Source: Marasmius tenuissimus (Eukaryota > Basidiomycota > Agaricomycetes > Agaricales > Marasmiaceae). Taken from it: DNA of 64,000 nt. The position numbers were made by a program, and so were the translations under genes. The stretch covers positions 1,550,001 through 1,614,000 of the forward strand of contig JAQOTA010000058.1 of the NCBI GenBank assembly GCA_029532415.1. Direction: 5' to 3'. How positions within the stretch are numbered: the stretch's first letter is position 1; every line of letters begins with the position of its first letter. Below, in pieces: positions 34,832 to 47,000 of this stretch. Under the pieces are notes generated by a model. That model did no database searches, was not told the DNA's origin, and saw only the letters and a list, made by a program, of their open reading frames with translations.

Positions 34832-36715
34832 TCATACTAACCATATCGTATTGTACCGACCATCGAAATCAAGAGACAGTCCCTCAGAGGCAATAACAGC
34901 CATACGTTGCTCCGCCTCGGGGCTGATCATGTCCATATCGACCTCGGGGTACGCGCTCTCCATGATCCCATCCTTTGCGATGTGAACTCGTGCCCAGCGG
35001 TGATACGACCTCTGGGCCGGATCCGTCCACCACCTGCTTTTGACGAGACGCTCCACGAGGCCATCTGTTTCCGGCGTGGGACCGTCACCAAAAGTCCAAA
35101 TGAGGACCTCAAGTACACGGAGAATGGGAAGTGGGCAGTATTGGGTACCAGTGCGAGGTAGAAGGTATGGAAGGAGTTCGAGGCCGTGGACGTATCTCCC
35201 GACGGACAGCTCCTCCAAGGTATCCATGCTTCCAATGAACTCCCAGAGGTCGTCTGGTGATACATCATCGCCACAATTTCCTAAGGCTAGTCGTCGCAAA
35301 GAGAAATCTGACCGATCCTTGAATGACCGCATGACTTGTGCATTCCAGGTAAAGTCGTCAGGGAACCATGTGTAAAGCTCTTTGAGCTTTGGAAGAGTTA
35401 GGATGGAAAATACTTCCATTATATCGTCGCCGTCAAATTCGTAGCCAAAGTCGACTTGGAACAATTCGAGTTCGTCAAGAACGAGATGACCGTCATGGCC
35501 ATCTATCCTGCCCCTAAAGTCAATCTGCAGCTTTAACGAGACCAAACGGGTGCAGTGTCTCAGGCCCGCGAAGATATTTCTTGAAGGGAGAGTGGTATCC
35601 CCAGGCTCACTATGGTTCGAAGGAGAAACCAGACAGAGTTCCAACTCGCGCAGTTGACCTCCATACAGTCGTATGTCGGGTACCGTGTGCTTCAGACGTA
35701 GCTCCAGTCGTGAGAGCTGAGGTGCATGGAGTCGTTCTATGAGGGGTAGAATTTGATCGAATGATGATTCGACGGGAGGGCGAAAATCCATTCGGACGAG
35801 TCTGCCATCGGGATTCGACTCGTAATCCGGAGAGTAGTGGCTATTTACAGTCAAAGACAAGTATTCGAGAACGGGAAATGTCATTGACATCGAGGTATTT
35901 TGCGGCAGGGAAAGGAATTCCGTGTCACTTGCATATAGCCTGAGAGTGCCAATACTCCCTGCGCATTGAGTCAATGTGGGGAGAAGAGGGATCGGTATTG
36001 TGTGTTCGCGTCCTTGCAAAGACAAGTCCACCGGATAGGGTGCTGCCCGTTGGCACCACAGGAACGCGAGTTCCGCGTCCAGATCTGGAGTGGCGATGGG
36101 CTTGTTGAAACATTGCGGAAGCACTGTCCATAACTTGGGTGTACAGTGGCATATGCTCCGCCAACGAGAGCATACCTGATAAGAGTCAGATGAGACCAAC
36201 GGAAATGATAAAGATTGAAACGCCTGTACCTGGCTGAGGTAAAGGAGAGAAGAGAGTGTGGGGAACCCGCCATGGTGCATATGCGTTTCGTTTTTGCGCA
36301 AGGCCTCCGAAATGACGAGTTCAAAGATATAACCCAAAAGTTCAACGGGAATCTCTCTGACCAGCGACAGAGGAGTATTGTAGTCCTCTTTCCAGCTCTC
36401 CAAAAGATCAATGGCCTCCTTCAATAGTTCTCCCGTAAATCCGATACGCCCGAGGCTCTGACTCTCATAATGTTCGATAAGAGCTTGACGCCGGTGGTTC
36501 ATTTGACGGAGAAGTACTCGCTGAGCTATTGTAAGTGGGAGATTCGTGGAGTTGAGATGCTTCAGTTCGTCCCGAACTGACCCGTGCTACAATTCATGTC
36601 GAGAGTCAGGCCTCAAATAGGGGAACCTTGCGGGAGTTTTGACACACACCTCCATCACGATGCCCATAAGATCGTTGACAATTGATTTTAAGATTGCTGA
36701 GATATCGTTTGCCAT
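34832..36715 (-). CDS. F-box/LRR-like protein (paralog A)
   Basis: Three exons, 36715-36650, 36586-36230 and 36175-34832, give 588 residues in frame. The start MANDISAILKS is shared in style with paralog B. The F-box-like motif is LVREIPVELLGYIFELVISE at about residue 77. Intron 2 (54 nt, gtacag...cag) lies exactly before VCSRWRSICHCTPKLWTVLP and has no in-frame stop, so unspliced reading would also stay open. The rest is an irregular leucine-rich repeat-like array (LPLIERLHAPQLSRLELRL, FAGLRHCTRLVSLKLQ), ending SPEAEQRMAVIASEGLSLD. A role as a substrate receptor of an SCF ubiquitin ligase is inferred from the F-box plus LRR plan. This is the only copy of the array near 34832-38936 that looks fully intact. 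It is head-to-tail with B and C. Confidence 0.82.
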
Positions 36716-37133
36716 CGATGAGTCTGTAGAGGTCTGTAGTCGTGTTCAAGACCCGGAAAATCCAATCTGAGTCGGACGGATTGGTGAGAAGATGATGGTG
36801 GAAAGAGAACAAACGGCAGAATGTTATTGTCTCAGTCTCCCAACGCGCTCACGCTAGATGACCCCGTGATCGCGTTTCGCGTGTTGCCGTAATTTGGAGT
36901 TGTGGGGAGGTTTGCAGCCTCGAAAAGCGGGTTTTAAGCCATTGCTAGTAGTTGCTGGCTCGAAGCTAGTCGAGTCGGTGCGGTAGCGGTAGGTAAAACT
37001 ACGTGGAAATTTGAGCGGCCCGTGTACTTAGATGTAGCGCTGTCTGTATCAATATCGTGCCAACGCTAACTGGCAGTAAATACTACGTGTATGGCAATAG
37101 TGTATGTATACTTACTATAATGACGGCGATAGC
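36716..37133. other. Spacer between F-box paralogs A and B
   Basis: About 420 bp carry the promoter of paralog A and the 3' end of B. The segments upstream of A (36840-36930) and upstream of B (39060-39120) share short similar pieces such as a 'GATCNNNTTCGCG...CTTGCCGTAATT' pattern. This supports duplication that included the promoter. Confidence 0.45.
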
Positions 37134-38936
37134 TCATAGATGTAACGTAGGGTACCCATAGTCGAAATCAAGAGACAGTTCTCCAGACCCAATAGCTTTC
37201 ATACGCTGCTTTGTCTCGGGACTGACGATTTCCATATCAACATCAGGGTAAAAGTCTGCCAAAACTCCATCCTTTGCAATGTGTACTTTTGCCCAGCGAC
37301 GGTACGATCTCTGAGCCGGATCCGTCCACCATCTGCTTTTGACGAGACTCTCCACGATTTCATCCGTTTCCGACGAAGGTTCCTCGTCAGAATTCCATAT
37401 AATGACCTCGAGGACGCGAAGATTGGGGAGTGGGTATTGCTGAATCTCATTATTATGAGGCAGAAGGGACTGAAGAAGCTCGAACCCGTAGACATATGTC
37501 ACAATGGATAACTCCTCGAGTGTGTTCATGTCGCCAACGAATTCCCAACGGTCGTCCAGGGGTATATCGTCGCGACAATGCCCCAAAATGAGTCGCCGCA
37601 AAGAGAAATCTGACCGATTCTTGAATGACTGCATGGCTTGTCTATCCCACGTGAATTCACCAGGGAACCATATGTCAAGCCCCTTGAGCTTCGGAAGAGT
37701 GAGGACTGAGAAAGGCACCACCATATCATCCCTTTCGTCAAAGTAGTAGATTTCTAATGACTCGAGCTCTCTGAGAACAAGATGACCATCATGGCCATCT
37801 ATCCTGTCCCTGAACTCGATACACAACTTCAGAGAGACCAAGCGAGGACAGTTTTTCAAGATGGCAAAAATATTCCGCCCAGGAAAAGCAGCCTCGGACT
37901 CGCTGTGACGAGGAGATCTAAGCTCAAGTCGCAACTCGCGCAGCCCGCTTCCAAAGTTTTGTATATCCGGCACCGTGTGATTGATACACAACGTCAAGTG
38001 GGAAAGCCGAGGAGCATTGAGCCGTTCGATGAGGGGTAGGATGTTAGATTTGTAGTCCGGACGGTGGAGGCTTGTTACGGTCAATGATAGGGATTCGAGG
38101 CAGGGGAAAGATAGTGTCGCAGAGACACTAGTCGGTAGAGGGGGAAATCCAGTGTCGAGGGCACGTATTCTGAGAGTACCAATCCTTGCTGCGCAGTTTG
38201 ACGTGGGGAGGGATGGGATTGGAAATGCGTGTGTCCCTTGTAAAGTCAAATCCATCGAGTAGGGTGATGCCCTGAGGCACCATAGGGATACGAGTTCTAC
38301 GTCCAGATCTGGAGTGGGGCTCGTTTTTTCGAAACGTTGTGGTAGCACTCTCCATAATTTGGGTGTACAGTGACAGACGCTCCGCCAACGAGAGCATACC
38401 CAGCAAGAGTGTGAGGATAGAAGATGTAAATGCGTGGGGTACGCATACCTGGCTGATATAGAGGAGAGTGGAGAGCATAGGGGACCAGTCGGCGTCGTCC
38501 CTGTATCCCACATTTTCGCGAAGTGTCTTCGAAATGACGAACTCGAAGATGTAACCCAAGATTTCAGCTGGAATCTCTCTGATCGGCGACATAGGAGCTT
38601 TGTAAGCCTCTTTCGAGCCTTCCAGAAGTTCGATAACCTTGTTCAATAGTTCCCCCCGGATCCCGGTGAGGGTCTGAGCCTCGATTTGTTCAATGAGAAT
38701 TTGTCGGCGGCGGTTTAGCTGATGGAGAACAGTTCGTTGGACTATGTGGGTGGGAAATTAGTCGAGATGAGACGTTTCAAGTCTTCTTGAACTGACTCGT
38801 CCTGGAGTTTGTCGCGAATCAAAACTGGGAATACTGTATTGCATGGGACCCTGACACGTACCTCCTTCAAAATGTCCACAAGTTCTGCAAGAAGTAGAGC
38901 GTAGGAGATGTCGTTTGCCATTGATGGGACTGCAAC
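37134..38936 (-). pseudogene. F-box/LRR-like paralog B, probably inactivated
   Basis: The copy reads MANDISYALLLAELVDILKE (exon 1, ATG near 38936-38920), intron gtacgt...ccag, then DESVQEDLKRLISTNFPPT. It hits TAG at about 38741-38743, where paralog A reads on. One missing base explains the stop, because the next frame continues as VQRTVLHQLNRRRQILIEQ. The F-box SPIREIPAEILGYIFEFV follows. The intron before VCSRWRSVCHCTPKLWRVLP keeps its gtatgc donor, but its acceptor is GG instead of AG (plus strand 38400-38401). A single A-to-G change explains this. I found no other GT-AG pair that restores the frame. The LRR-like C-terminal 430 codons (37134 to about 38398) remain open and end SPETKQRMKAIGSGELSLD. 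Either lesion could be a sequencing error, but two in one copy favour decay. Confidence 0.65.
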
Positions 38937-39174
38937 CGTGTTCGAGAGCCGAAAGATTGATCTGAGCTTTAATCAAGTTGATGGTGAAGAACGAACAAAC
39001 GACAGTCGCAATCAAAATGGCGTTCGGGTCGTCAGCTGCCAGTCTGAGTGCCACTGGTTCAAAAGATCTCACGCGTGATCATTCTCGTGTTCGCGAAACT
39101 TCGCGTCTTGCCGTAATTCGAGAGCGATCTTCGAGCCACTACCGTTATGCAACCGCTATATGGACAAATTATTC

Positions 39175-40905
39175 CTACTCTATGTCGTCGTCGTCGTCAC
39201 CGCCATCAAAAGCCGACGGTGGTTCGAAACCGAAACCACCACATTCGAAATCAAGCTTAAGTCCCTCCTTGGCTATCACAGCCATTCGTTTCTGCGCCTC
39301 GGGACTAAGAATATTCCCATCATCCTCTTCCGCATCGTAGGGTTCACCAGACACATCCCTTGCGATACGAACTTTCTTCCAGCGACGATATGGCCGCTTA
39401 GCCGGGTCAGTCCACCACCTGCTTTTTACCACCCTCTCCACAATGTCATCCATTATCGGAGTGCGGTCCTCTGAGCTTATCCAGGGAAGAACTGAGAGCG
39501 TATGGAGGTTGGGGAGAGGAAGGCGTTGGGTGCCATCTGGGGGTAAGAGGTAGGCCAAGAAGCCGAACCCCTCCACCGACCCCCCTACATGAAGTTCTTC
39601 CAGTGTTTGTATGTCCCCCACGAAGTCCCATAGGTCTTCAGGTGGTATAAAGCCACAGATTCCCAAGGAGAGTCGACGCAAAGGAAAGCCCGACCGACGC
39701 TTAAAGGCCTGCATTTCTTCCTCGTCGAAGTCGAAGTCCTCGAAATCGGGGAAACATATGTCAAGGACTTCGAGTTTCGGAAGGGTCAAGCCAGAGAATA
39801 GATCCATCATGTCATCGCGGTCGAAATCATCTCCGAAGTCAATTTCGAGCGACTTGAGCTCGCTAAGGACGAGGTGGCCCTCATAGCCATCAATATTGTT
39901 TCGACAGTTGATGTGCAGTCGTAACGAGGTCAACTGAGGGCATTGCTGTATGATTCCAAAGCACTCCACAACCACATCATCTCCTGCATCGACAAACCAC
40001 CGAAACGAATCGAAGGCGAGATCTAACTCGCGAATCTGGGTCCCGTAGAGGTGGATGTCAGGAGCTTTATGTATCAGAGACAGCTCCAACCGAGAAAGTT
40101 GTGGCGCATGAAGCTGCTCTATGAGCGGCAGGATATTGTCGAATGAAGAGGGGATGGGGGGCCCGGGGGGATCCTCATCACTGTCATCCACGTTGGGGAA
40201 GTATCTACTTCCCAGAGTTAGATGGAAGGTATGGAGGACGGGGAATGAAATTGTCCTGATGAAATCCTCAGTAATCGGAGAAAAGATGCAGTCGCTGGCA
40301 TGGAGTTGCAGAGCGCCAATTTTATCGGATTGGCTCAGGGTGGGGAGTAGAGGGATGGGATCTATGTTTGAATATCCCGTCAACGACACGACCACTGGAT
40401 GCGGGGAGGCTCTTTGGAACCAGAGAGAAACGAGTTCCGCGTCTAGTTCAGGACTGATGTTTCCGCAACTCCGGATAACCTCTCCTGATTTTCCCTTCGA
40501 ACGCTCAAACCGTTGAGGGAATACTCTCCATAACCTGGATGTACTGTGGCATACATTTCGCCAACGAGAGCAGACCTGGAAAGAAATAAGTGAAAGCCAC
40601 CTGAACACACGAATTTCCGCACCTGAGACAGAGACAGGATCGAAGTCAACACAGGTATCCCAAGGAACTGACGGTTCTTTGCAAGGATTTGCGTAACGGC
40701 AAGCTCGAGTATGTGGCCTAGTATTTCCACAGGAAGGCCCTTGATTGGCGACCTGAGGTTGTTTGTAGCTAGACACTTCATTTGGAGCACCATAGCTTCA
40801 TCCTAGAACGCTCTCAGAAATTTTCTTCGCTTGTAGAATCTCGAGACGCACCTCCGAGTCCTCGAGAGTGTTGAAGATGTCTTCTGCAATGAGCGACCTT
40901 GGCAT
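39175..40905 (-). CDS. F-box/LRR-like protein (paralog C)
   Basis: Exons 40905-40852, 40802-40623 and 40575-39175 give 544 residues in frame. The introns are 49 nt (gtgcgt...tag) and 47 nt (gtgcgg...cag), at the same positions as in paralog A. The start MPRSLIAEDIFNTLEDSE matches the short first exon of the other copies. The same frame extends upstream to an ATG at 41166, which would add 87 residues and leave only 36 bp to the SNU13 ATG, so the shorter start is preferred. The F-box-like motif is SPIKGLPVEILGHILELA, and VCSRWRNVCHSTSRLWRVFP follows intron 2. The N-terminal region between exon 1 and the F-box is shorter than in A by about 50 residues. An acidic tail (DGGDDDDDIE) is unique to this copy. 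LRR-like body and SPEAQKRMAVIAKEGLKLD as in the family. Confidence 0.8.
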
Positions 40906-41202
40906 GCTGTCTAATATGTTGGCGAGAACGTCTTGAGATGTGTGTGTCAGTCGGGACTCGTCGCTCGGGAGAAGATTGAAGAGGAAAGAAGCAGGTTGAG
41001 ACCGTCGCGTCGTCCTGGGTGAGCGGACCGGCTCGCGTCTGTATTGTGGGAATATACTTCCAAACGTGTTCTCGTCGCTTTTTTTTCTTGCTGTAGTGCG
41101 ATGAGCGCTCGTTACCCTTTCCCAACTCGACCAAGGATCATCTTCGTGAGGTCTCCCCCATCCCATTGAACATACAACACCTGCTACACTACAGTCGACA
41201 CT

Positions 41203-41754
41203 ATGGCCGAAGCACGAGGAAAGGCCTACCCTCTCGCTGATGCGGATTTGACGAACACGGTAATGATCAGGTTTCCTTTATGCCCTTTCACCTACTCATT
41301 TTTTTTCTTTACAGATCCTCGATCTTACACAACAGGCTGTTCAGTATAAGCAGCTCAAGAAGGGTGCCAACGAAGGTGGGTATCGTGTTGTTAAACAGCC
41401 TCGTGCACGACTGAACGGGCTGTCGATGATCTTTTAGCGACCAAAACTCTCAACCGTGGCGTTGCAGAATTCATCATCCTCACCGCCGACACGGAACCCC
41501 TTGAGATCTTGCTGCACTTGCCTCTTCTCTGCGAGGAGAAGGTACGTCTGGGCTCTTCGTCTGCACGGATCTGAACTGATTCCTGCCTTTTACAGAACGT
41601 TCCGTACATCTTCTTGCCCTCCAAGGCTGCACTCGGACGTGCTTGCAATGTCACCCGACCTGTCATTGCCGCCAGTGTCACCACCGGCGAATCTAGGGAA
41701 CTTCAAAGTCAAATCCAGACCGTGAAGATAGCTATTGAAAAACTCCTCGTCTAG
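41203..41754 (+). CDS. SNU13: 13-kDa U4/U6 snRNP and box C/D snoRNP protein
   Basis: This L7Ae-family protein binds kink-turns in U4 snRNA and box C/D snoRNAs in the nucleus. Four exons, 41203-41259, 41315-41375, 41438-41541 and 41596-41754, sum to 126 residues, the normal length. The sequence includes [40 protein letters not shown] (RNA-binding loop), [40 protein letters not shown] and the end AIEKLLV. The start codon is 298 bp from the divergent paralog C start at 40905. The 3' end converges on the uS13m gene with 155 bp between. Confidence 0.95.
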
Positions 41755-41909
41755 TGTTAGTATAACTTGCCTGGACAGTTGTGTCTAACCCGCGCGCAAC
41801 ACGACCCTCACGACAATCAAAATGAATGTTGAGAATATGAGCACTGTACTCTGTTGTACTGTACGGGCGATAATATATTGCATGAAAATACGAGTATGGT
41901 GGTAATCGT

Positions 41910-42532
41910 CTAGTACCGGTCCAGCTGGTTGAGTTTCCTTGCGGTTTTGGCGTTGGACTGGGTATTCTGTCCTCTGACCGGCAAGTGCATGGCGTGTCTC
42001 CTTCCGACGTAGCTCCCAATCATCCTCTGGCGAGCAATATTCTCCCTAACTTCCCTTCTCAACTCGGATTCAATCCTCATATCGTTCAGTGGGTCGCGAG
42101 CCTTCAGATCCTGAGTTTTTGCGTTGGGATCAGGTGGCGGAAGGCCCTTCTTTATTGCTCGTTTTCGTTGTTGAGAGAGTTGCTCGGTGTTGAACTCTGC
42201 TACCAAGTCCTGCGCGGACCTATTGGAGGGTCCCGGAACGAAGTTTGGCCCGGCAAGGGGATAGCGAGGGAGTGGAGGAGCGGTTTTGGGTGATGAGAGG
42301 AAGGACGCAAGCGCAGTGATTTGGAACGGTGTGAGGTCCTTAACCTTGCAGCGGTCGTGTATCTGGAAACGCGCGCAGAGCCTGTGCGAAGTGTGGTGGC
42401 CTACGCCGTATATCGTTGTGAGAGCAAACTAGAATAGGATTGCCTGGTAAGAGCAGAGAAGATTGAATTTGAGTGAATAATTACCCTAGCAAGCTGGTTG
42501 TCTGGCAAGTTGATGCCCAGAACGTGAACCAT
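41910..42532 (-). CDS. SWS2: Mitochondrial ribosomal protein uS13m
   Basis: This is the small-subunit head protein uS13 of mitochondrial ribosomes. Exon 1 (42532-42485) encodes [16 protein letters not shown]. After a 56-nt intron, exon 2 (42428-41910) continues [20 protein letters not shown]. The C-terminal motif [18 protein letters not shown], then [11 protein letters not shown], is the uS13 rRNA-binding tail. An insertion between the two halves ([20 protein letters not shown]) is typical of fungal mitochondrial forms, giving 189 residues. No obvious cleaved presequence is seen, as in many uS13m proteins. It diverges from the XAP5 gene; the starts are 172 bp apart. Confidence 0.92.
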
Positions 42533-42704
42533 TGCGATGAGTGCACTGGGACTTGGTGGTGGTCACGAAAAATGGGAATGCCGTGCACGGGCCACCTACA
42601 TACCCGTGGCAAAGCTGAGCCATTTTCAATCCTTTTCCCCACCCACCACTTTCGCTTGAACTTGGCACGCGTCTCTTGCTCTCTCAACTCAACAACGCAG
42701 AATA

Positions 42705-43932
42705 ATGTCAACTAACAAAGCGGAGGGACGCCGCGAGGATGCCCTGGCTAAGCAGCGAGACCAGATGCGCGAGGAATTCGAACGTCAGAAGAAAAACCTT
42801 ATAAACGAAACCGAAAAAGCTCGTCCCTCCTCCAATCGTTTCGTCGGTCAGCATGACTCGATGGAAGACTCCCTCAAGCATAGCACTGTTGGACTCGTGC
42901 ACTTGGAGGAGTTTCAACAGAAGAGGAAAGCGATCGAGGAGGCTAAGGCTCGAGAAGCAGCCCGGACCAACGAGCTCAAGTATGTGTTTTTCCCTCGTGT
43001 GCTCATGTCGCAATTGGATGGCTCATAGGTCATGGAGAACCTGTTTAGAGAAGACACAAAGAAAGCGAAGAAAAGGAAGAAGGCTGCCAAGGCTACATTG
43101 TCTTTCGCTATGGATGACGAAGAAGGAGACGGCGATGATTCTGGCACAAACTCGCGACAGTCACCAAAGGATGATGAAGATGACGGACCGCTGAAGAAGC
43201 GTAGCAAGTTTGGAAAGAATCCCAATGTTGACACATCGTTTTTACCGGACAGAGAACGTGAAGAGGCCGAGCGGAAGGAACGTGAGAGGTTACGCCAGGA
43301 GTGGTTGAAGAAACAAGAAGACCTCAAATATGAGGACATTGAAATCACTTACTCGTATTGGGATGGGAGCGGCCATAGAAAAACCGTTACAGTGAGTTTC
43401 TGTCTGCTTGCTGTGAAGCACTTTTTCTTACGTGCAGAGTTGCGGCCACAAATATGGTTGTGGATTTAGTGCAAGAAGGGTGATCTCATCAGTACGTTCC
43501 TGGAAAAATGCAGGCAACAGTTTCCGGAACTTCGAGGCGTTAGCGTCGATAACTTGATGTACATTAAGGTGTGTATCTTACCCCCCGATCCTTTACCTCC
43601 GCTCAATTTGTTTCTAGGAGGATTTGATCATACCCCATGTCAGTCATCTCCATCTATATTCGAAAGGGAAAAGGTTGCTCACGTCCCTCCAGCACTACAC
43701 CTTCTACGATTTCATCGTGAACAAAGCCCGCGGGAAGTCTGGTCCGTTGTTCAACTTTGACGTCCATGATGACGTTCGTCTCTTGGCCGACGCAACAAAG
43801 GAAAAGGACGAATCTCATGCAGGAAAGGTCGTTGAGCGAAGTTATTACCAGAGGAACAAGCACATATTTCCAGCTTCTCGATGGGAGGTCTTCGACCCGG
43901 AGAAGAATTATGGAAAGTATACAATCGCATGA
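42705..43932 (+). CDS. XAP5/FAM50 family nuclear protein
   Basis: Five exons (42705-42979, 43049-43391, 43470-43568, 43618-43638, 43693-43932) give 325 residues with all phases consistent. Exon 4 is only 21 nt. The N-terminal coiled region is rich in Lys/Glu/Arg ([20 protein letters not shown] type). The conserved C-terminal XAP5 domain has [79 protein letters not shown] and [18 protein letters not shown]. The family is nuclear and linked to spliceosome and chromatin functions in other eukaryotes. The first intron must be 69 nt (42980-43048): the nearer AG at 43028 breaks the frame. Confidence 0.93.
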
Positions 43933-44098
43933 TGGTGCAGAAGAGTTTCTCTGCGAGTTGCAGTCCGCAACCTCCACACTTGGTGGATAATCAAGTCTGT
44001 TATTCTTATCACACCACTTCGCTCGTCAGGCATTGGGATGATACCGCATGTATGTACATAGATCTACCAAATACATCCAACAAGTGGAACCGTAACAT

Positions 44099-47000
44099 TC
44101 AATTAGACCCCGACTTCTCCGCCGTATCTGTCCGCGTCGAAATGCCCAATCGAGCAAAGCAAGCATATAAAGCATTGCCGCCCGCCTGAGCATTATTTAT
44201 CGCTCCAAGGACGTGCATCGGCGTCAGAACCTTCATCGAGTTCTGAACCCTGGTACTCTCCTTCTTCCTTCCACCTGCACCTGTTGTGGGCTTCTTTCGC
44301 GAGCCAGCGGCTAAACCAGGATGCATGAAGATGACTGGCGGCAATGGGGTGTTGTTGTAATGATCCTGTCCCTGCGGATTTTTCGCCTGGGACAGATACA
44401 TAATCCCGTATTCCCTGTCCCGCTTCGAAATGTCTAGGGCTGATGTGAGGAGGTGACGCAGGAACTGTTTGGTGGCGAGTGCAAGGTAGGCATAAGGCGC
44501 TAGTGTTGCGTCTATGGTAGGCCCACTTGGGCCGTACTGGTTGGCTGGAAATTGTGGCCGTACCCCGTCAGGGGTTTGATCCGGGACGTTGAAGATTGAG
44601 AATCGGAGAGAATTGACATGTGGAAGGACGAAATGGATGAGTTTAGGGTCGGCGGTGGAAACGATAAGACGATCCCGTTGCAGCTTGCCTGCATCGCGAA
44701 CTTGCACCAGAGTGGAAGTAGTCGGAGGTATGGGCTCATTACGAGCTTCAGTACTGGCTAAAGCTGCTGCTTTGCGGAGTAGTCGTTGCTGAAGAACTTT
44801 CTGTATGTCTATTGTTGGGAAATTCGTCGGCTGGAGGACTTTCGGGATGATAGAACATTGGTGCACGTTCCCGTCGGTTCGAGCAATATCCGAAGCTACG
44901 TCGTCGATGCCCCCTGCTGAGGCCGAAGGGGAGGGTGATGGCCGAGAACCCATGGTCATACGCGTATTGGATGCACTGGGGGTCCCGTGTAGCGAGAGAC
45001 CCAGCCCACACGTTCGGCACCATTTATCCTCTTCGGCGGCCTTTCCCTTTGGATTTTTGGTCTTATTGCTCGCCTCAGCATCAACCTTTTCACGGAAAAA
45101 GTGACCTTCGTCTTCGAGCCAACTGAAAACATCTCCAACAGTGAGGGGTATGAGGGCATCGCCTGAGGGAGTACCACCGAGTTCGTTTGCCTTCTCGGTA
45201 TAAGCGTCCCGTATTGCCTTCGCGCGGCCCCACTGGTATAGAAAGTTAGCGGGATAAGCATTCCTCTAGATAGGTCATCGTACCTCGATAGCTTTCCGCC
45301 TGCCCACAATAAGTGACCGTAGTGCAGGCACGTCGGCAACCAATCTGTATGGGACCCTGGGTACCGCGCCCGTGCGTGCGTTGGAAGACTTCACAGTGTC
45401 TAAATCCAGATGGTCATTACGAGCAAAGTCATCCTCGTGAAGGTGGAAGTACCTTTCATTGTCATCGGGAACCTCGGCAATAGGGACTGGAGGGTCGCTT
45501 GATAAGTTGTCGACTCTGAATTTGGTGTGCCGTCAGCTATCAAGATATAGTGCACAATGCAAGCGGACGTACCTCCTTCTTTCTGTTGAATTTCCTGATC
45601 TACTTCAGGAGCACTACTTGAATCTGGTTTGGTCTTGACGATATCCCAATGTTCCTTCGATGTGATAGGAGAATACCCGGTCTTGGTCGGTAGGATAACA
45701 GTGTCCCTATCCAACTCGACGTCAACAACCTGTTCTTCGCCTTTGCACGGACTAGCGCTGCCAACCATGTCCAGCTACAAAGACCTATAAGCATCATCGG
45801 AACAAAGAGCGCCTTATACTTACTCCGACCCAATGCTCATACACGACAGTCTGACCCTCTGGGCGGGTCATGCTCGGGTTGAATTTAAGTTCCACGTTCG
45901 CCAGGAAATGTTCAGCCGTGGTCCCCACGACCACAAAAGGTGGATCCTTGGTACTCAGCGCGTCGAACATGTGGGGTGCAGGCATCCCTGTAAGGTCGGA
46001 CAGAGGAGAGATAGTCATACTTGTGAGTACTGAGGTCAAATCAAGACTCTGGGACGTGGATATCAGATTGAGGTAGTCTTAAGAGTCAACAGAAAGCGCC
46101 ATACATATGCTGAGGATTCAACGGAAACCATCCATTTATGCGTGTGATCCGAGGTCCGACAGTCTAAGTAGTGCAATTAGCCTCCCCATGATCAAAGTAA
46201 CGTCAAAACCTACCAGTTGGTATGAATAGTGAATGGTCTGTAATGGTGATTCGGCAGGTGATGTGAAATCTGCTGCTGCTGGATGGATCAGGCTGGATGG
46301 CAGTTGAAGAGCTAGCCAATTGGCTTTCTTCAGTGATTGCAGCCGACGTTTCTTCTTCCGTGTGTTCTGTAATTGAGCCATGTTTCATAGAACTGCGGTG
46401 AGTGTAGGGCATACGCCAGCGTCGTCGCGATGCGAGGCTGGGTCCACTCTCAAGATCGTCCACGTTGACATCCTGCTCCTCGTTGCCAACCTTAATTCCC
46501 TTCCTTGTCGCTTCCTTTCCGAGAAACTGTGCCAACGCTGGGGTTTCACTGTGCCACCCTAGTGTCCGTGTCAGATGCAGACCAGCATCGTCATCATCGC
46601 CTTCACCCTCCATTGCCGAGTTTGATTCCATATTCGATCCTTCTACAGCCATTTGAAACAAACTGCGCACTCCAGGGAGGATACCTCCGATTTGTGAGGT
46701 ACTCCCCACCTCGACACCTGCGTCCAGGTCCAGTGGCTGGTCAAAATCCTGCTGTAACACCGCACACGCTTTGACGCACTCCTCGTGAGATCCCCACTCT
46801 ACGTGATGCGAAATCCTGCTGTGATTATATAACCCTTGCAACGTCGAGAAAGAATGCCGAAGACATGTTGGACAACGTAGGATGTATGTTTGATCTTCAG
46901 ACCGTAGGAAAAGAAATTTTCCCTTCTGTGACCGTGTGAGAGGCTTTTCTTTCGGGGGAGGTCTTGGCTTGGTCGTCGGAGGGGTGGGTGTAATGACGGG

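Noticed and set aside
38700..38760. A 32-nt intron that would rescue the frameshift in F-box paralog B
   Set aside because: A GT...TAG pair of 32 nt has the right phase and a CTAAT branch-like motif, but it is below the 46-nt minimum seen elsewhere here and does not repair the lost acceptor at 38400.
40906..41166. N-terminal extension of paralog C to an ATG at 41166
   Set aside because: It is open for 87 codons, but no other copy has it and it would leave only 36 bp to the SNU13 start. Kept as a lesser alternative in the feature text.
42980..43028. 49-nt intron in XAP5 ending at the nearest AG
   Set aside because: It breaks the frame. The next acceptor (43048) gives a 69-nt intron that joins TNELK to [11 protein letters not shown] in frame.
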